DNA of 64,000 nucleotides. Origin: Gaertneriomyces semiglobifer. Its lineage: Eukaryota; Chytridiomycota; Chytridiomycetes; Spizellomycetales; Spizellomycetaceae. The stretch spans positions 124,001-188,000 of the forward strand of contig JAHLKF010000016.1 in the NCBI GenBank assembly GCA_025558075.1, written 5' to 3'. The notes beneath the pieces were generated by a model. The model saw only the letters and a program-made list of their open reading frames with translations. It had not been told where the DNA came from and did no database searches. Below are positions 1-11,600 of this stretch, piece by piece. A program made the translations under genes and the position numbers. Position 1 is the first letter of the stretch. Each line of letters starts with the position of its first letter.

Positions 1-2642
1 GGCAAGATTCCAAGGGATCCAATAAGTTAGGTATTAGTGTTAGAGTTTAGATGGTTGTTTTTTTTTGGTTCGCTTTTTGGGGTAGCGTGTTATTATAATG
101 AACGAGTCAAGGTGTACTGGCCGGGATCCGCCAAAATCACCACCGTGAGTATTCAAAATGTAACTTCACCCTGGAATTTATCTGGCAACATTTTCTCAAG
201 ATGTCGTATCGGCAAACTTGAGAAAATTCTCTACCAAACATCTTGTAATGCGATTTGGAAAAATTGTAAATGTACGCTTAGGAAGCCAATAAATGATGAT
301 TGCTTCAGGATGGATTCCTATAAAGATGTAAGGGTTTGGTATCCCACCTTTCCTGTTTTCCTTTTTCCTCTCAAGGCCTTTTGGCTAACATCAAGTTGTA
401 GTATCTGTTCTTTTCAGTTTACCAACTGGATTTCCTCGGCATTCATTGTCCGAGTGATTTTTTCTTGTCATTACCTCATTTTTAAAAATTCGCAGGACGT
501 TGATGGACTTGCTTCTAGGCACGCTGGCAACTGGTGGCCCTGGTATTTGCACTACTTCTGGGTGAGCGCCGAGACAACCCCCCGGGAAAACAAAGTAAAG
601 GAAGAGATGTTTGAATTGATGTATTGCCCTCATTGTCTGCTGAACGACACTTATTTGTCTGTTTAGATGTACGCATCTCAACCTTTTTTCAACGGTGCTG
701 GATTTGACGGACAACTAGTTGTATATTTAGGCAGTGCAGGGCCTGGAACTGCGATCTGGAAGAGGATTTCTATCCCGACTGCGTTAGGAGCGACGTTTTG
801 CTTAATTCTGGCCCACCTTGAGGAAGGGTCGTTTCCCGTAAATTCGGATAATTTGGAGGCTCTACCTTTTCGGAGAGGAATACTGGGTTTGTCAAAAGTT
901 GGTCAGACGCATCGACATTTGCCAGGCGGACCACCAAGAAGCGTAGATTTGAATTTTGGCCAGTTTCGACCTTCCTTTTTTTGGGGGCGGAAACATCCTC
1001 GGAGGATAACACGTTGAACGTCAGCGCGCAAATGAGTTTAACTCCTCTAGTGTGCCACCAGGGACATACATTAAAATGTCGAAAGTAGACGGTACGAATT
1101 GACTCTAGAGAATGGGAGTATCAGAAAAAAAAATCCCGGCTAGATTTCGATGGGAAACAGAGTAAGTCACAAAAAACTCATCCACAAAAGGGGGGGGAGA
1201 ATGTGCCCGCGCAAAAACATGAACACCTCGGAACAGTTGTGCAACACTTTAGTGAAAAACGGGGCATTAGAGCCACCGGAGAATGGTGAAACAGAATACT
1301 AAACCCCGAAAACTCGAATCATTGTTTTTCTCCGAACTGATCCAGTGGAAAACCGCGAAAGGAAGAACCGTTTATAAGATGCGATGTTGGGGCTGCGACC
1401 TATGACTGTGAAAAAAATTCGATAACCCACAGATCCACGAGATAAGCTGGGTTAAAGCAACAGACCTAGCAAGGGCAAAAACGCCGCCTGAATGATGGAA
1501 TATCGACAAAGCTAAAGCTTTCAAACTCTCCGGATAGTTACCGACGTTACTCATCGTCCCAACAAGACCTGGATTTTTTCTAAAAACGGAAAACGTGATA
1601 TGGATGAAGAGTTCATCTGGTTGGATGTATCGTAAGCGGTAGCGGACAATAAAGGCATGTTTGGAGAAGGTAATGGATGCACCCCCCTCTTTTTCATTTA
1701 TTTTTACTTTCATACTGTCGACTCGTTCCATGATCGTATCCCACCTATTACACACATAATGGGGTGTATTTTCCCAAAGAAAGAAAGCATGAAAATCAAT
1801 GTGAATTGGAGGAACCCTGTTAGGTATCGCGCTATGCATTTAGCAAGTAAACTCCCGTTTTCGAGAGCCCTTGATTTAGGAAAAAATACGTTTTCCGGGG
1901 TTGTTTTACAACTACGACCTCAATTCAGGGTCCAAGTTAAAATTTTGTATATACGTTACCCGCACGCGTCAAAATATCTTTTTCAACCCATTTAACACTT
2001 CTTAAGCTGATCGGGTTCTGCTTTTACTGTCGTAAACGTGTATAAAACACAATGCACAGCGAAATACCGGGTACTGAGATCGATAGTAGTGTATATGAAG
2101 AAAAAACACACCAATTTTTTTGGTGTGTCCTTAGATCTAGATGAGACAATTTTTCCTTGGCCAACTTTTACTCTCAGAAGGACCTCGAGCAAACTTGACC
2201 AACTCTAACCAACTTTGGTTCATTGATTATAATTATATACGCTAACCCCTCACAAAACGAACAAAAAGAAACATTCCCCCAAAAAGAAACAGACAATCCA
2301 TCTACAATATACACTTTGTTAAGCCTACCTATACCTCTCCCTTCCTGTCTATCACTACAACACCTTATTAGATTCTCCGTCCTTTTCTACGCCCAAAAAA
2401 CAAAACGAAACCACAAAGAAAAACAAGGTCCAAAAGACTACACCTGCCCTACACACATACGCACACACGCATACGCATACGTGACACACCAAAAAAATAG
2501 CCGAGGCTAACACTAAACCCACACCCACTACAACTAAAAAACAGTACCTACAATAAAAAAAGTCGAGAGATCGCGAGATCGAGAACAATCCACATTCTCA
2601 AACCCTCACCGCTTCCAAAAAAAAACACCACTCAAAAATCTT
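1..2642. other. Left end: no recognised gene; possible exon fragments and 3' UTR
   Basis: No family was recognised on either strand. On the + strand, splice-like signals flank open stretches: GTGAGT near 163, GTAAGG near 328, an acceptor ending near 416, an acceptor at about 495, GTGAGC near 561 and a pyrimidine-rich acceptor ending at 666. This could be the 3' part of a multi-exon gene entering from the left, but the possible reading phases give unfamiliar peptides, so no CDS is claimed. The A/C-rich tract from about 2220 to 2640 directly follows the stop of the minus-strand zinc-finger gene and is probably its 3' UTR. Confidence 0.3.
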
Positions 2643-4964
2643 TTACAGTCCCATACTCGCATGTCCCTTGACCTCCTTTCGGAAATCCATATGCGGATGG
2701 ACGACTTTGGCATGATACTTTAATCCATTCAAGTTCTTGTATTTCTTGCCACACCCTTCAACGCGACACCAATAAGGGCGCATGGCGATCTTGATATCCC
2801 CCAAAAACGGGACAGAAAGATTGACGCCGTTAAGGTTCATGTTCAAGGGGGGTAACACGCCGTTCATCGTGTTGTACATGAACGGCAGCTGGTGGTGATG
2901 AGGTGGGGAGGAGGAGCCAACAGTGGAAGACCCATTACCGACGCCGGTGGGTGTGGAGGATGACCCGTTGTGCATGGGTTTCGTATACTCGATTTCGCAG
3001 TTACCGTGTTCGAGGTGGTATTTCAGACCGTTGGAGTTTTTGTAGACTTTGGAACAGAGGGGTTTGGGACACTTGTATTGTTTCTTGTTGGTGACCGGAT
3101 CGATGGTGGCGTGCTGCGAGAAATCGTTGACGTGTTGTTGCGTGTGACCCGTTGTCGTCGTCGCCGCCGATGTTGAGGGTGAGGATGCCATGCCCATGTT
3201 CATATGCGGGTGGTGCAAGCTCTTAGGTCCTACTGACGGACTGTTTCGGTGCATGTTGGCGTGCGACATCATGGGAGACGACCCGGCGAGACTCTGTTCG
3301 TACTCGTACTCAAAGTCGTGCTCAAACTGGTGGTCATACATACCCTCCAGAAACGCAAACTCTGCATTGGGAGCATACACGGGTGGTGCACTATCGGGCC
3401 GCACGGGTAGATGCGCTCCAGAATAAGAGAGGTGTGGTTGCGGTGTGGACGAGCGGTCGATGTCGTACAAGTGCGGGTGAGCGTCCAAAAAGGAGATGTT
3501 GGGCATACTGCCATTGTGCTGTTGAGCAATGTCAGCGTGCGCGGATGGGTGTGGATAGCGGTGACGCGGTTGAGGATGTAGCACTTCTGGAGCGATCGCG
3601 AAAGCGGCGCTGTGGCTATGACTGTGACGGTGCATGCTACGAGCAGGTGAGTACAGTGATGCTGCCTCCTGCCCATGGTGCTGGGGATGCGGATGGTGGT
3701 GATGATGAGGCGAGTGATAATCCATGGGCGGCGTAATGGGAGTCTGTCCATTGCCACGTCCGCCGACGGGTGGTGGTGTACCCGCCACGCCGCTAGAGGG
3801 AACCGAGTGAGGATGACTCGGCACAGAATGAGGGTGCGAAGGCACGGGGATTGCCATGGCGCGCGACGGTTCAAAGTCACCACCAATCGGGCTATCGGGA
3901 ACACAATCCAGGGCTGGCGCTTTGGTAGTAGCAGAGCGTACCTTTTTAAATTCGTCAGGTTGGTTGGCAGCATTTAAAGAAACGGTGCGCGGGCGCTTTG
4001 TGGTGGTAGCGGTTTGAGGTAGAGGGTCTTGAGGGTTTTGGGTAGCGGTGGCAGAATAAGGGACGAGGTAATTATTGTTCGCACTGGGATGTTCGAGTCG
4101 TAAATGTCTCAGCCCTTCTTGAATGTGACTCACTCCGGACGGATCAACTGTATTCGGATGAGTATTCTTTGCGGTCGTCGTCGTCGTCGTGGAAGAGCGA
4201 TGCGACAATGCCGGACTGGGAAACGCATTCGTCATGCCTGAGTTCGTCGTTGTACTCGTCGTCGTCGCTGCACCATGCGCGCCCATTGTCCCGGCCGCAG
4301 ACACAGAGCCACTCTCGTCCATTTCCTGAATAGGATCTAACTTGGGCAGAGTGCTAAAGATGTCTCTGCCTATCTCGACATGGACGGTTTCGTAATGCTC
4401 GAGCAACTCGTAAAACGAGGGAAAATAGACATTGCAGCACTCCAAGGCCGAGTCGAGATGGTCAGTTCCGACAAGGGAGGCTTGAGCCTCTGCGAGAGTG
4501 GAAGGAGGGATAATGTCGATGCCGTTGAGGTTAAAGGTCCCACTGAAAGACGGACGTCGAGGACGAGAGGTCGAGTGAAAGTTAAGGTTGTCGAGAATGT
4601 CTGGGTTGTAACTGAGGGCAGTGGGTGTTGCGGCAAAGAGGGCAGAAATGGAACAGCGTCTATTGTTCATAAAAGCTGTCGAGATGTTGGTGGTGCTGGT
4701 GGTTGTGGTGGTGGAAGGTGTAGCAAATGGCTTTCTACTGTCGCTGTTATTGTTGTTGTTGTTGTGTCCTCCACTGCCAGCAGTGGTGTGATTGTTGTGG
4801 TAGTGGTTGTGGTGAGCATGCGGTGGAGGGATGAGAGCCATGATCATGTCCCCTACGTCGGAAGAGATGCTTCCACTACGAGAAGACGCCTGTTGCTGTT
4901 GATGCGAATGTGGTGGTGGTGGAGGAGTGGGAGCAGGAGCGGGCGCATGTATAGCAGCCATCAT
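2643..4964 (-). CDS. Sfp1-like C2H2 zinc-finger transcription factor
   Basis: Single-exon protein of 773 aa. Two C2H2 fingers lie near the C-terminus, in the order (Y/H)-C-x4-C...H...: the first contains CPKPLCSKVYKNSNGLKYH and the second CRVEGCGKKYKNLNGLKYH. The repeated YKN-NGLKYH core is the hallmark of the Sfp1/JAZF1 family, which in yeast tunes ribosome-biogenesis and growth genes. An N-terminal finger-like segment (CCNVYFPSFYELLEHYETVH) also fits the family, although its two cysteines are adjacent. The rest is low-complexity: His-, Ser-, Thr- and Asn-rich, with long His/Pro runs. The open frame continues upstream to about 5150 but has no ATG there, so the first ATG (4964) is taken as the start. 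A nuclear role is inferred from the family; the target genes are not visible. Confidence 0.88.
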   Translation of the reverse strand: MMAAIHAPAPAPTPPPPPHSHQQQQASSRSGSISSDVGDMIMALIPPPHAHHNHYHNNHTTAGSGGHNNNNNNSDSRKPFATPSTTTTTSTTNISTAFMNNRRCSISALFAATPTALSYNPDILDNLNFHSTSRPRRPSFSGTFNLNGIDIIPPSTLAEAQASLVGTDHLDSALECCNVYFPSFYELLEHYETVHVEIGRDIFSTLPKLDPIQEMDESGSVSAAGTMGAHGAATTTSTTTNSGMTNAFPSPALSHRSSTTTTTTAKNTHPNTVDPSGVSHIQEGLRHLRLEHPSANNNYLVPYSATATQNPQDPLPQTATTTKRPRTVSLNAANQPDEFKKVRSATTKAPALDCVPDSPIGGDFEPSRAMAIPVPSHPHSVPSHPHSVPSSGVAGTPPPVGGRGNGQTPITPPMDYHSPHHHHHPHPQHHGQEAASLYSPARSMHRHSHSHSAAFAIAPEVLHPQPRHRYPHPSAHADIAQQHNGSMPNISFLDAHPHLYDIDRSSTPQPHLSYSGAHLPVRPDSAPPVYAPNAEFAFLEGMYDHQFEHDFEYEYEQSLAGSSPMMSHANMHRNSPSVGPKSLHHPHMNMGMASSPSTSAATTTTGHTQQHVNDFSQHATIDPVTNKKQYKCPKPLCSKVYKNSNGLKYHLEHGNCEIEYTKPMHNGSSSTPTGVGNGSSTVGSSSPPHHHQLPFMYNTMNGVLPPLNMNLNGVNLSVPFLGDIKIAMRPYWCRVEGCGKKYKNLNGLKYHAKVVHPHMDFRKEVKGHASMGL

Positions 4965-5225
4965 GCATGTGCTGTTTGCTTGCTTGCTTGGTTGGTGGTG
5001 TGTGTAGTGTGTAGTGTATATGTACTGTGGTGTAGTCAGTCCTTGTCCTTCTACTTTTTCTATTCTTCTAACTCGCCTCGCTTCACCTTCTTCTGTTTTT
5101 GCCTTGCCTCTTTTGCCACCTTCGTTTTGCCTCTTTTTCCCAGCGAGCAACTCAGTATTATGTTCTACTATGTGGTTTGTATATATATATGCCCTGTTAG
5201 CACTAGTTAACTATGGATAATCCTA

Positions 5226-5245
5226 TTAGTAGTAGTAGTAGTAGT
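5226..5245. repeat. TAG trinucleotide microsatellite
   Basis: About six and a half tandem copies of TAG in the upstream region of the Sfp1-like gene. It is probably neutral and length-variable. Confidence 0.8.
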
Positions 5246-5634
5246 GCTCTCTATTGCTTCCTAGTACTGATAGTAACTTTCCTATGCAATGCAAACAGCA
5301 AGAGATCAGAAGGAAGCACGCGCGTGGGTTGTCCCTCTTATTATCATGTTACCGACTTATGGGCGGCCAAAAGGGAAAGGGACCGGGGCGCGCGACACAA
5401 CACGAAACAACACAACACACGACTACAGCCTCCTGGTGGGTGGCACAGTCACAACAACTAACACTGGCACAGTCCACGCTTCCAATGCGTTGGGTGTGCA
5501 TTCGCCAGATCCATGCTCATGGTCCAATCATCGCGGATAAGCTTTGTTTCACTGATAAAGAAGCTTAGATAAAAGATCTCTGCTGAGAAACGGCGTAGCG
5601 TTCGAATTCAAGCAGGGTCATTCATACGCGGAAT

Positions 5635-6022
5635 TCAGAAGAAAGGTAGCATTTTGAAGCATGCATTCTGGAGCAGATCCTTACGCACATAGTACGTCTC
5701 ATTATATTCATCACTCATTGGTCTCTCACAGCGCAACATGAACATGATAATCAACGGGAAGAAGACAATGCAGTCAGTCATGGATGCGTCGATCTGCATC
5801 TGGTGGGTCTCTGGATCTGGATCATGATGAACTTTACCACCGCGCAGGAGTCCGTCGACGCCACAACATTTGCCCCGCTGCGCCGCTCCAACACCTGACC
5901 GCCACATGTGGCGCTGGACCCTGTTTCAGATTGGGTGGTACGAAACGGTCAAGTCATTATGATTAAGTCACTTACCGTGCAGCGCTTATGGTAAGCACAT
6001 TACGTGATTCGGCTTACATACG
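5635..6022 (-). CDS. Possible small two-exon membrane protein (tentative)
   Basis: A 90-codon open frame (5635-5907) includes a hydrophobic stretch (IVFFPLIIMFML) that could be one membrane helix, after a Gly/His/Asp-rich part (HHDPDPETHQ) and before an acidic tail. A plausible acceptor (GAAACAG) lies just upstream, and a GTATGT donor about 80 nt further upstream could attach a short exon starting with ATG at about 6022. A GTAAGT inside the same interval makes other splice choices possible. No family was recognised; small single-helix mitochondrial proteins are one possibility. The frame may be non-coding. Confidence 0.2.
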
Positions 6023-6168
6023 CAGGCATTAGGGTTGATGACCTTCATAGTGAATTTGTTTTCCCCGCCAAAAATATCTGGAAATACAATCAAGATTGTG
6101 GTAAAAGAAGGAAGACAACGTACAGTTGTTAGAAAGGGGTACGCTCCTTAACTTTTATACATTTGGAA

Positions 6169-7944
6169 ATGACATCGCCATCAGTGTCAAGACTTGGAAT
6201 GCAGCAATGTCTGTCGAGATGCTCAACACTGTGGAAGGGAGCTGCGACGCGAGGAGCAATAGCAACGATGACTGCACGCTCGCTGCGAAGAATGACCATG
6301 AGCCCTGCGCCGACAAGGACGCCGGCAGGTCTCCCATCTCGGCCACCACCACCAACACCCGCATCACAAGCGCAAGCGCGATCCGAACCAGAAGCGCTTT
6401 TTGAATACACCCCGACACTCTCCCCATCCCATTTATCACGCGACGAGCAATTCACACATCTCGTGACAGTCCTCCGAACAAACCCTTCCGCTCTTTCCCA
6501 AGCCGACGTGCTCTACCTACTCTCCACAGATCCGCAGACGTTACCTGATTCAGAATCTCCCCATCTTTCTGTTTCCGACATGAAACAACTCTATACCTGC
6601 CTCCTGGCACTCCCCTCACAACGCTTTGTCCTGGAGACATCGCACTACCTTTCCCTCCTACGTCACCTCTGCTACCAACACGAATCGACCTGGCCTTTGA
6701 CGACGACATCCATCACCGCTTCCTCTTCAGATGCAGTCATGCCATCACACTCGCTCTTAGCCCTACCCAGCGATGCCCACGACTTTATCGCTTCCCTGAT
6801 CTCGGACATGAAATCGCTCCGTATCCCACTTACTCCTGCAATCCACTCCTACATCCTCCTATCGCACCGTTCCCTCGCTTCGCTTCCATCCGTCATCGAC
6901 TCCCTCCCCACACAAACCCTCCTCCATCTTCCCACGTTGGGCCGAAACGTCCTCCTACACCACTACATCACCACCTCTGTGCCGCTGACCAAACGCACCC
7001 TATGGTCTCACCTCACCGCTCTCAAAACAGCCGGCCACACACCCGACATCCACACATACACTCTCCTCCTGCACGCCTTTGGGCGTCTCAACGATGCCAA
7101 ATCCCTCCGCAAAGTTCTTCTCCACCTCAACACCACGAGCGGCGACCAGCCATGGACGCGGGACACCCTCCGAGCCGTCCTCCACGCCGTCGCCGTGCGC
7201 GGCGACGAAAAACGGTACAACGCCTTGATGTACCGCATGCGAACCTCCCGAGTGGGCGTGGACGCGCATGTATTGGTGCCCATGATGCTGTTCTGGGTGT
7301 GGACCGATCGACCGCGTGTGGCCGTACGGTTGTGGGTCAAGCATCGGCGGTCGGTGGGGAAAAGTGTGAATGAAGAAATGGTCCGTGTGCTTGTGGATGC
7401 CATGAGAACCTGGTGTTCGCAAATCTCGTCCTCGTCTGTGGGTTTGCGAAACGAGGCTTTGGGAGTGGATGAAATCGTGGAGATGTGGGAAACTTTGTAT
7501 CGTGCTGTGTTTGTTGAGACCCCGGGGGTGGACGTGTCGGATAAGATGGTCGAATGGATGGGTGAAGCGTACCTCTCCCTTCTCTCCACCGTACCCACCA
7601 CAACCACAACCACCAACACTATTTCCGAATCTTCACATTCGGACACACTACCGAACACCGAACCCTCAACCACGACACCCACTCCTGCTGATGGCGCCGA
7701 CTTCGATCTCTCACCCTCCCACCACACATCTCTCCTCACACACCCCACCTTCCCAACCACACACCTCCACACCCTCGCCTCAACCCCACTCCACCTCCTC
7801 GCTATCCTCTCCCTCCCCTCCATCCCTTCTAAGCTCGATACCAACCGGTTCCTCGAACAGTGCGTCGAAGTGATGGTGGAAAAGGGTCTGGAGGAGGAGA
7901 AGTGTGTGGAGGTGGTGAGACGCATTGGGAAGTTGATAGAGTAG
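6169..7944 (+). CDS. PPR-like helical-repeat protein, probably mitochondrial
   Basis: Protein of 591 aa in one exon. The first ~55 residues are rich in Arg, Ser, Thr and Ala with almost no acidic residues, which resembles a mitochondrial presequence. The middle holds helical pairs of pentatricopeptide type, for example the segment starting HTYTLLLHAFGRLNDAKSL, followed by a second unit containing RYNALMYRMRTSRVGVDAHV. PPR proteins bind organellar RNA and act in its processing, stability or translation. The C-terminal third has a Thr/Ser/Pro-rich linker (about residues 475-520). The open frame begins slightly upstream with TTG; the first ATG is 6169. The target RNA cannot be inferred. Confidence 0.72.
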   Translation: MTSPSVSRLGMQQCLSRCSTLWKGAATRGAIATMTARSLRRMTMSPAPTRTPAGLPSRPPPPTPASQAQARSEPEALFEYTPTLSPSHLSRDEQFTHLVTVLRTNPSALSQADVLYLLSTDPQTLPDSESPHLSVSDMKQLYTCLLALPSQRFVLETSHYLSLLRHLCYQHESTWPLTTTSITASSSDAVMPSHSLLALPSDAHDFIASLISDMKSLRIPLTPAIHSYILLSHRSLASLPSVIDSLPTQTLLHLPTLGRNVLLHHYITTSVPLTKRTLWSHLTALKTAGHTPDIHTYTLLLHAFGRLNDAKSLRKVLLHLNTTSGDQPWTRDTLRAVLHAVAVRGDEKRYNALMYRMRTSRVGVDAHVLVPMMLFWVWTDRPRVAVRLWVKHRRSVGKSVNEEMVRVLVDAMRTWCSQISSSSVGLRNEALGVDEIVEMWETLYRAVFVETPGVDVSDKMVEWMGEAYLSLLSTVPTTTTTTNTISESSHSDTLPNTEPSTTTPTPADGADFDLSPSHHTSLLTHPTFPTTHLHTLASTPLHLLAILSLPSIPSKLDTNRFLEQCVEVMVEKGLEEEKCVEVVRRIGKLIE

Positions 7945-8658
7945 ATAGATGGGTTTGAAATATAATATATATCCGGTCGTTTATTTATTTAATTTTTCGG
8001 TTTTTTTTGTGTGTGTTCATTTGACGCTTCAGGTTGCACAAAAACCATACTCCAGATACCAATGCATAACCAGTTAGTAGCAGCCGCGGGTCGATCGACA
8101 GATGAATAGATAGTAGCTAATCTTCAAATTCCTGATCAAGACTCTACCCACACCCAACACCCAACACACACATGAAACACACACTTATAAACAAAAGTTA
8201 CAGCATGTTTAATCATACATTTGAAAAAGAAAAGGCGGAAACAGGATTCAGTATGGATGAATAACAAACAAGCGTCAGCATTTTCTTCATCACCACATTT
8301 AAATGGGGGGATAGTACCACATCTTCCAACCGCCCCACACACACATAGATATCTAGGTCTCATCATCTTCTTTCTTGCACTTGCTATCTGTCTGTTCTGC
8401 CCTCAGCTCTCTGCTCTCTGCTATTATCAAGCCTCCCATCGGGTTCTCGTCCCACCACCTGTCCTCGAAAAAAACCACCTCACCGCCCCAAAAAAAACCA
8501 CACACCTCACCCAAAAAGACAGGGTTTAAAATTAATCCATAATAAAAACCCAAAAGAAAGAATCCACAATGTTACGGGGGGGCAGTAAATCTCCACACTT
8601 CCACACACATATGTTTGTGAAATTGGGGTAGGGCGGAATGTTTGTTTTCCTTTTTTTT
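7945..8658. other. Convergent 3'-3' intergenic region
   Basis: Lies between the stops of the PPR-like gene (+) and the sorting-nexin gene (-). It is A/T- and A/C-rich, with runs of A and C and an AATATAATATATAT tract just after 7944. Both 3' UTRs and poly(A) sites are expected here. No coding potential was seen. Confidence 0.6.
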
Positions 8659-11600
8659 TCACACTCCAAACACCCGTCCACCAATCCTCACCACAACCTC
8701 CACCACACACGCCCTCACAACCCTCTTCACCCCCACAAAGCGCAACACCAACAAACACCCCCGTTCCGCATTACGAGTCCCCGCGACCCGTCCGATCAAC
8801 GACACGTATGGAGAGGTCAATACCATATGATGCGCTTTTGCCACACTGTCTTCTTGTGTGGTGGGAGTGGTTGGGTCTGATGATTGTGATGTGGGAAATT
8901 GGGTGTCTGTTGTGGTGGTAGTGCTGTTACTGTCACTGTTGTCGACGTTTGTGCTTGTGTTGGCGTTTGTGTTTGTATTTCCACCGCCCCATACACCTCC
9001 CTTCCATAACCCATCCTTTCCCATCTTCACCACCCCCTCAACACTCGTATCCCTCAAAAACCCATTCACAGCTTCCAAAATCGTTTCGGAATAGGTTTTG
9101 GTATAGACAGTGCGTAGGAGGGAGAGCGCACGTAGCCGTAAAAAGTCGGTGGGTGGTAGGAATATGTCAATGAAGAGGGTGTGGAGGAGGGTGAGGAGAG
9201 ATGGGAGGGACGAGGCCGAGATGAGATGATGTGCGGAGGATCCCGATGGTGGAGTGAGTGGGTGTGATTGGGGTTGGTTCAGTGCTTGGGTGGGTTTGGA
9301 TGTCGTGGTCGTCGCGCCACGGGGAGGGAGAAGTGGTGCGGGTGTGGCTGCCATGATCGGTTCTGTGCTGGAGGTGGTGTGTTCCTCGGAAGCCACAGAT
9401 CGAATCGACGACCCTCCTTGTCCATCGGGACCGTCACCGGGGATACCAGCAGGGATGACAGGAACCTGCGACACTACGCTATTGCTGGTACTGCTAGTAC
9501 TGGAGGCATCCTCCGTCGACGGCGGGCCTCGTGGCGGAGTCGGTGGTGGAGACGAAGGCACAAACATGACCCCGCCATCAGCACCTTCAGACACCCGCAA
9601 CTCACTCAATGAACTGGTTCTCCTACCTATCCCTCGTCCATTTGTCTGACTCATCGCACTATTACGAATCGAACTCGTCGTTCCTCCGACGCGTCGTCCC
9701 GCATCCCTCACAATCCGTTCCGCAGGCTGCGTCACCCTCCTTAACATTCCACCAGCACTCTTCAATGTTCCCATCAATTTCTTCTGCGCATCTTTAAACC
9801 CATCACCTTCCCTCTCGTTCCCTACATTCATATTACTCTCCGGCTTCAAAAAGTGTTCCACAGCTTCCACCCGAATGTTGGTTTCAAAAAACCTTTCAAT
9901 GTCCTTGGCAACCTCCACTTCGTTCTTCAAAGCCGACTGGCGTAAGGACGACCACCCTGTTTGGTGTTGAAGCCTCAAGATCTCTCCCAGACGCTTGGTG
10001 ACCATCCACCCACCACTCCCGTCTTCCCTCGACATTTGGAGGAACACCGTGTAGGCATCGGGTTTCGGCGCGCTGGTGTCAATGTCGAGCACCGTCACAT
10101 TCACTCCAACATGGCTATGAACGTCCACAGGACCGCTACCACCACCACCGCCACTGCTGCTGCTGTTGCTGGTGCTGCGTTCCATGTTTGCAGCTGCCGC
10201 GTGCTGTAGTTCTTCAATTTGCGATTGCAATAACAGCTTGGTCTCGGCAAGTTCCGTTAACCGTTCAATGTCGGTTTCTGTTTGCAGGAGAGTGTCGATT
10301 TGGGTAATGCGCGTTTTCAGAGATGAGATTGGGTCTTGGGGGTCTGAAACACTGTTCATACTCTCTGGGTTGGGGTCTGAGGGGATAGCCTCTGTCGGGG
10401 TTGGGATGAGTGATGGGATATATGCGTCCGTGACATCCCCGAAAAGCAGTGTGTCGATGGAAGGTGGGCCGCGTGGCACGGGAGAGGGTGACGCCGTCGA
10501 TTCAACCTTTATCGACGACGTGGATTCGGGCCTGAGAGGACGTGGAGGGAGGTCAGGCTTCGACACCAAAGCCGGTGCATCGACATACTCATTTTCACCC
10601 TCCGAACCCTCCTCGGATGCAGAACGAGATTCAGGTCGAAGGGGTAACGGCGGCGGCGGCACCGATCGCTCAACCACACTCTTCGGCACGTCGGACTCCC
10701 CTTCACTCTCACTCCCTTCCGTCTTCCCCAAATACTCCTTCCAAAACCGACTTCTCCTAAACCCTTCCAACTCTTTCTGTACAGTCCTCGTCACTTCCTT
10801 CTTCACCAAATCCAAGCTCTCCATCCTCACTTCTCCTGCCTCTAACGGTCTTCGGCACTCGTTGATCACCCGCTCATCCAGTTCCACATACATTTCCCCG
10901 GCCCGGTCAAAGAACGTGTCAAGCACATCTAACGCATCTTGCCTCAACCCTTCCCGATCTTCTTCGGAGCACAAATTTGACATGCCAGCAAATCGCGACC
11001 ACGAATCACAAGTGACATACAACTGCACAAGCGATGATTGGTGGAGACTATCCATGTACGCCATGAACTCTACCAACCCCTCACTCCTCACCAGAATATC
11101 CTCGGCGGTCAAATCTTCTTTTCCCCGGCTCGCTCCAACAGCAGCTTGTGATATTTGTTCAATCACCGGTACGGATTTGCATACTTCCAAGTACACTTGG
11201 ACAGCCTGTGACTCTGCAAATCGGGATTCAGAGGTGTCTACCGTGAAGTATTGCTTGATTTTGGTGTTGGCGGGGAGATGGGACATGGGAATGTAAATGC
11301 TGCCTACGACTTCGTCTTTTAGAAGACGTTCAAGAGTCAGGTCGATGACGATACCATCTACGCCCGAAGAATCGGCGGATGTAGTGCTGGACAGTGTCTC
11401 AGGTAGTGGAAGCTGGAAGTCTTCGTTCCAAGCGACGACATCCATGGAAAGCTTTTTCGTGCGACGAGATGTAGTGCCAGAGTAAATAGTGCAGTACAGG
11501 CCGGTGGTATCGGGTAAGGGCAGATTGCGCGGTTGCACGACTACGAAGACATTGAATATCAATATATTGAACCAAGAGCCGCGGAAGCTATGCCCAAAGG

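Larger units (their letters stand above)
4965..6168. other. Divergent intergenic region, with a TAG microsatellite
   Basis: Lies between the start of the minus-strand Sfp1-like gene and the start of the plus-strand PPR-like gene, so it should hold both promoters. A TATATATATA stretch lies near 5180, about 220 nt upstream of the Sfp1-like ATG. A (TAG)n microsatellite covers about 5226-5245. A possible small minus-strand gene is listed separately. Confidence 0.5.

Noticed and set aside
1372..1839. 155-codon minus-strand frame at the left end
   Set aside because: Peptide is unfamiliar, with no domain or splice partner, and an overlapping plus-strand frame is equally open.
3269..3973. 234-codon minus-strand frame
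   Set aside because: It overlaps the zinc-finger gene on the same strand in another frame and has no motifs.
4380..5210. 276-codon plus-strand frame
   Set aside because: It runs antisense through the Sfp1-like N-terminus; long Val runs come from the antisense of His/Asn/Thr codon repeats.
7008..7925. 305-codon minus-strand frame
   Set aside because: It lies wholly antisense to the PPR-like gene, has low-complexity Arg/Val/Ser content and no domain, so it is a shadow of GC-rich codon usage.
10166..11296. 376-codon plus-strand frame
   Set aside because: It is antisense to the sorting-nexin gene and Ser-rich without motifs; the nexin strand has clear domains.
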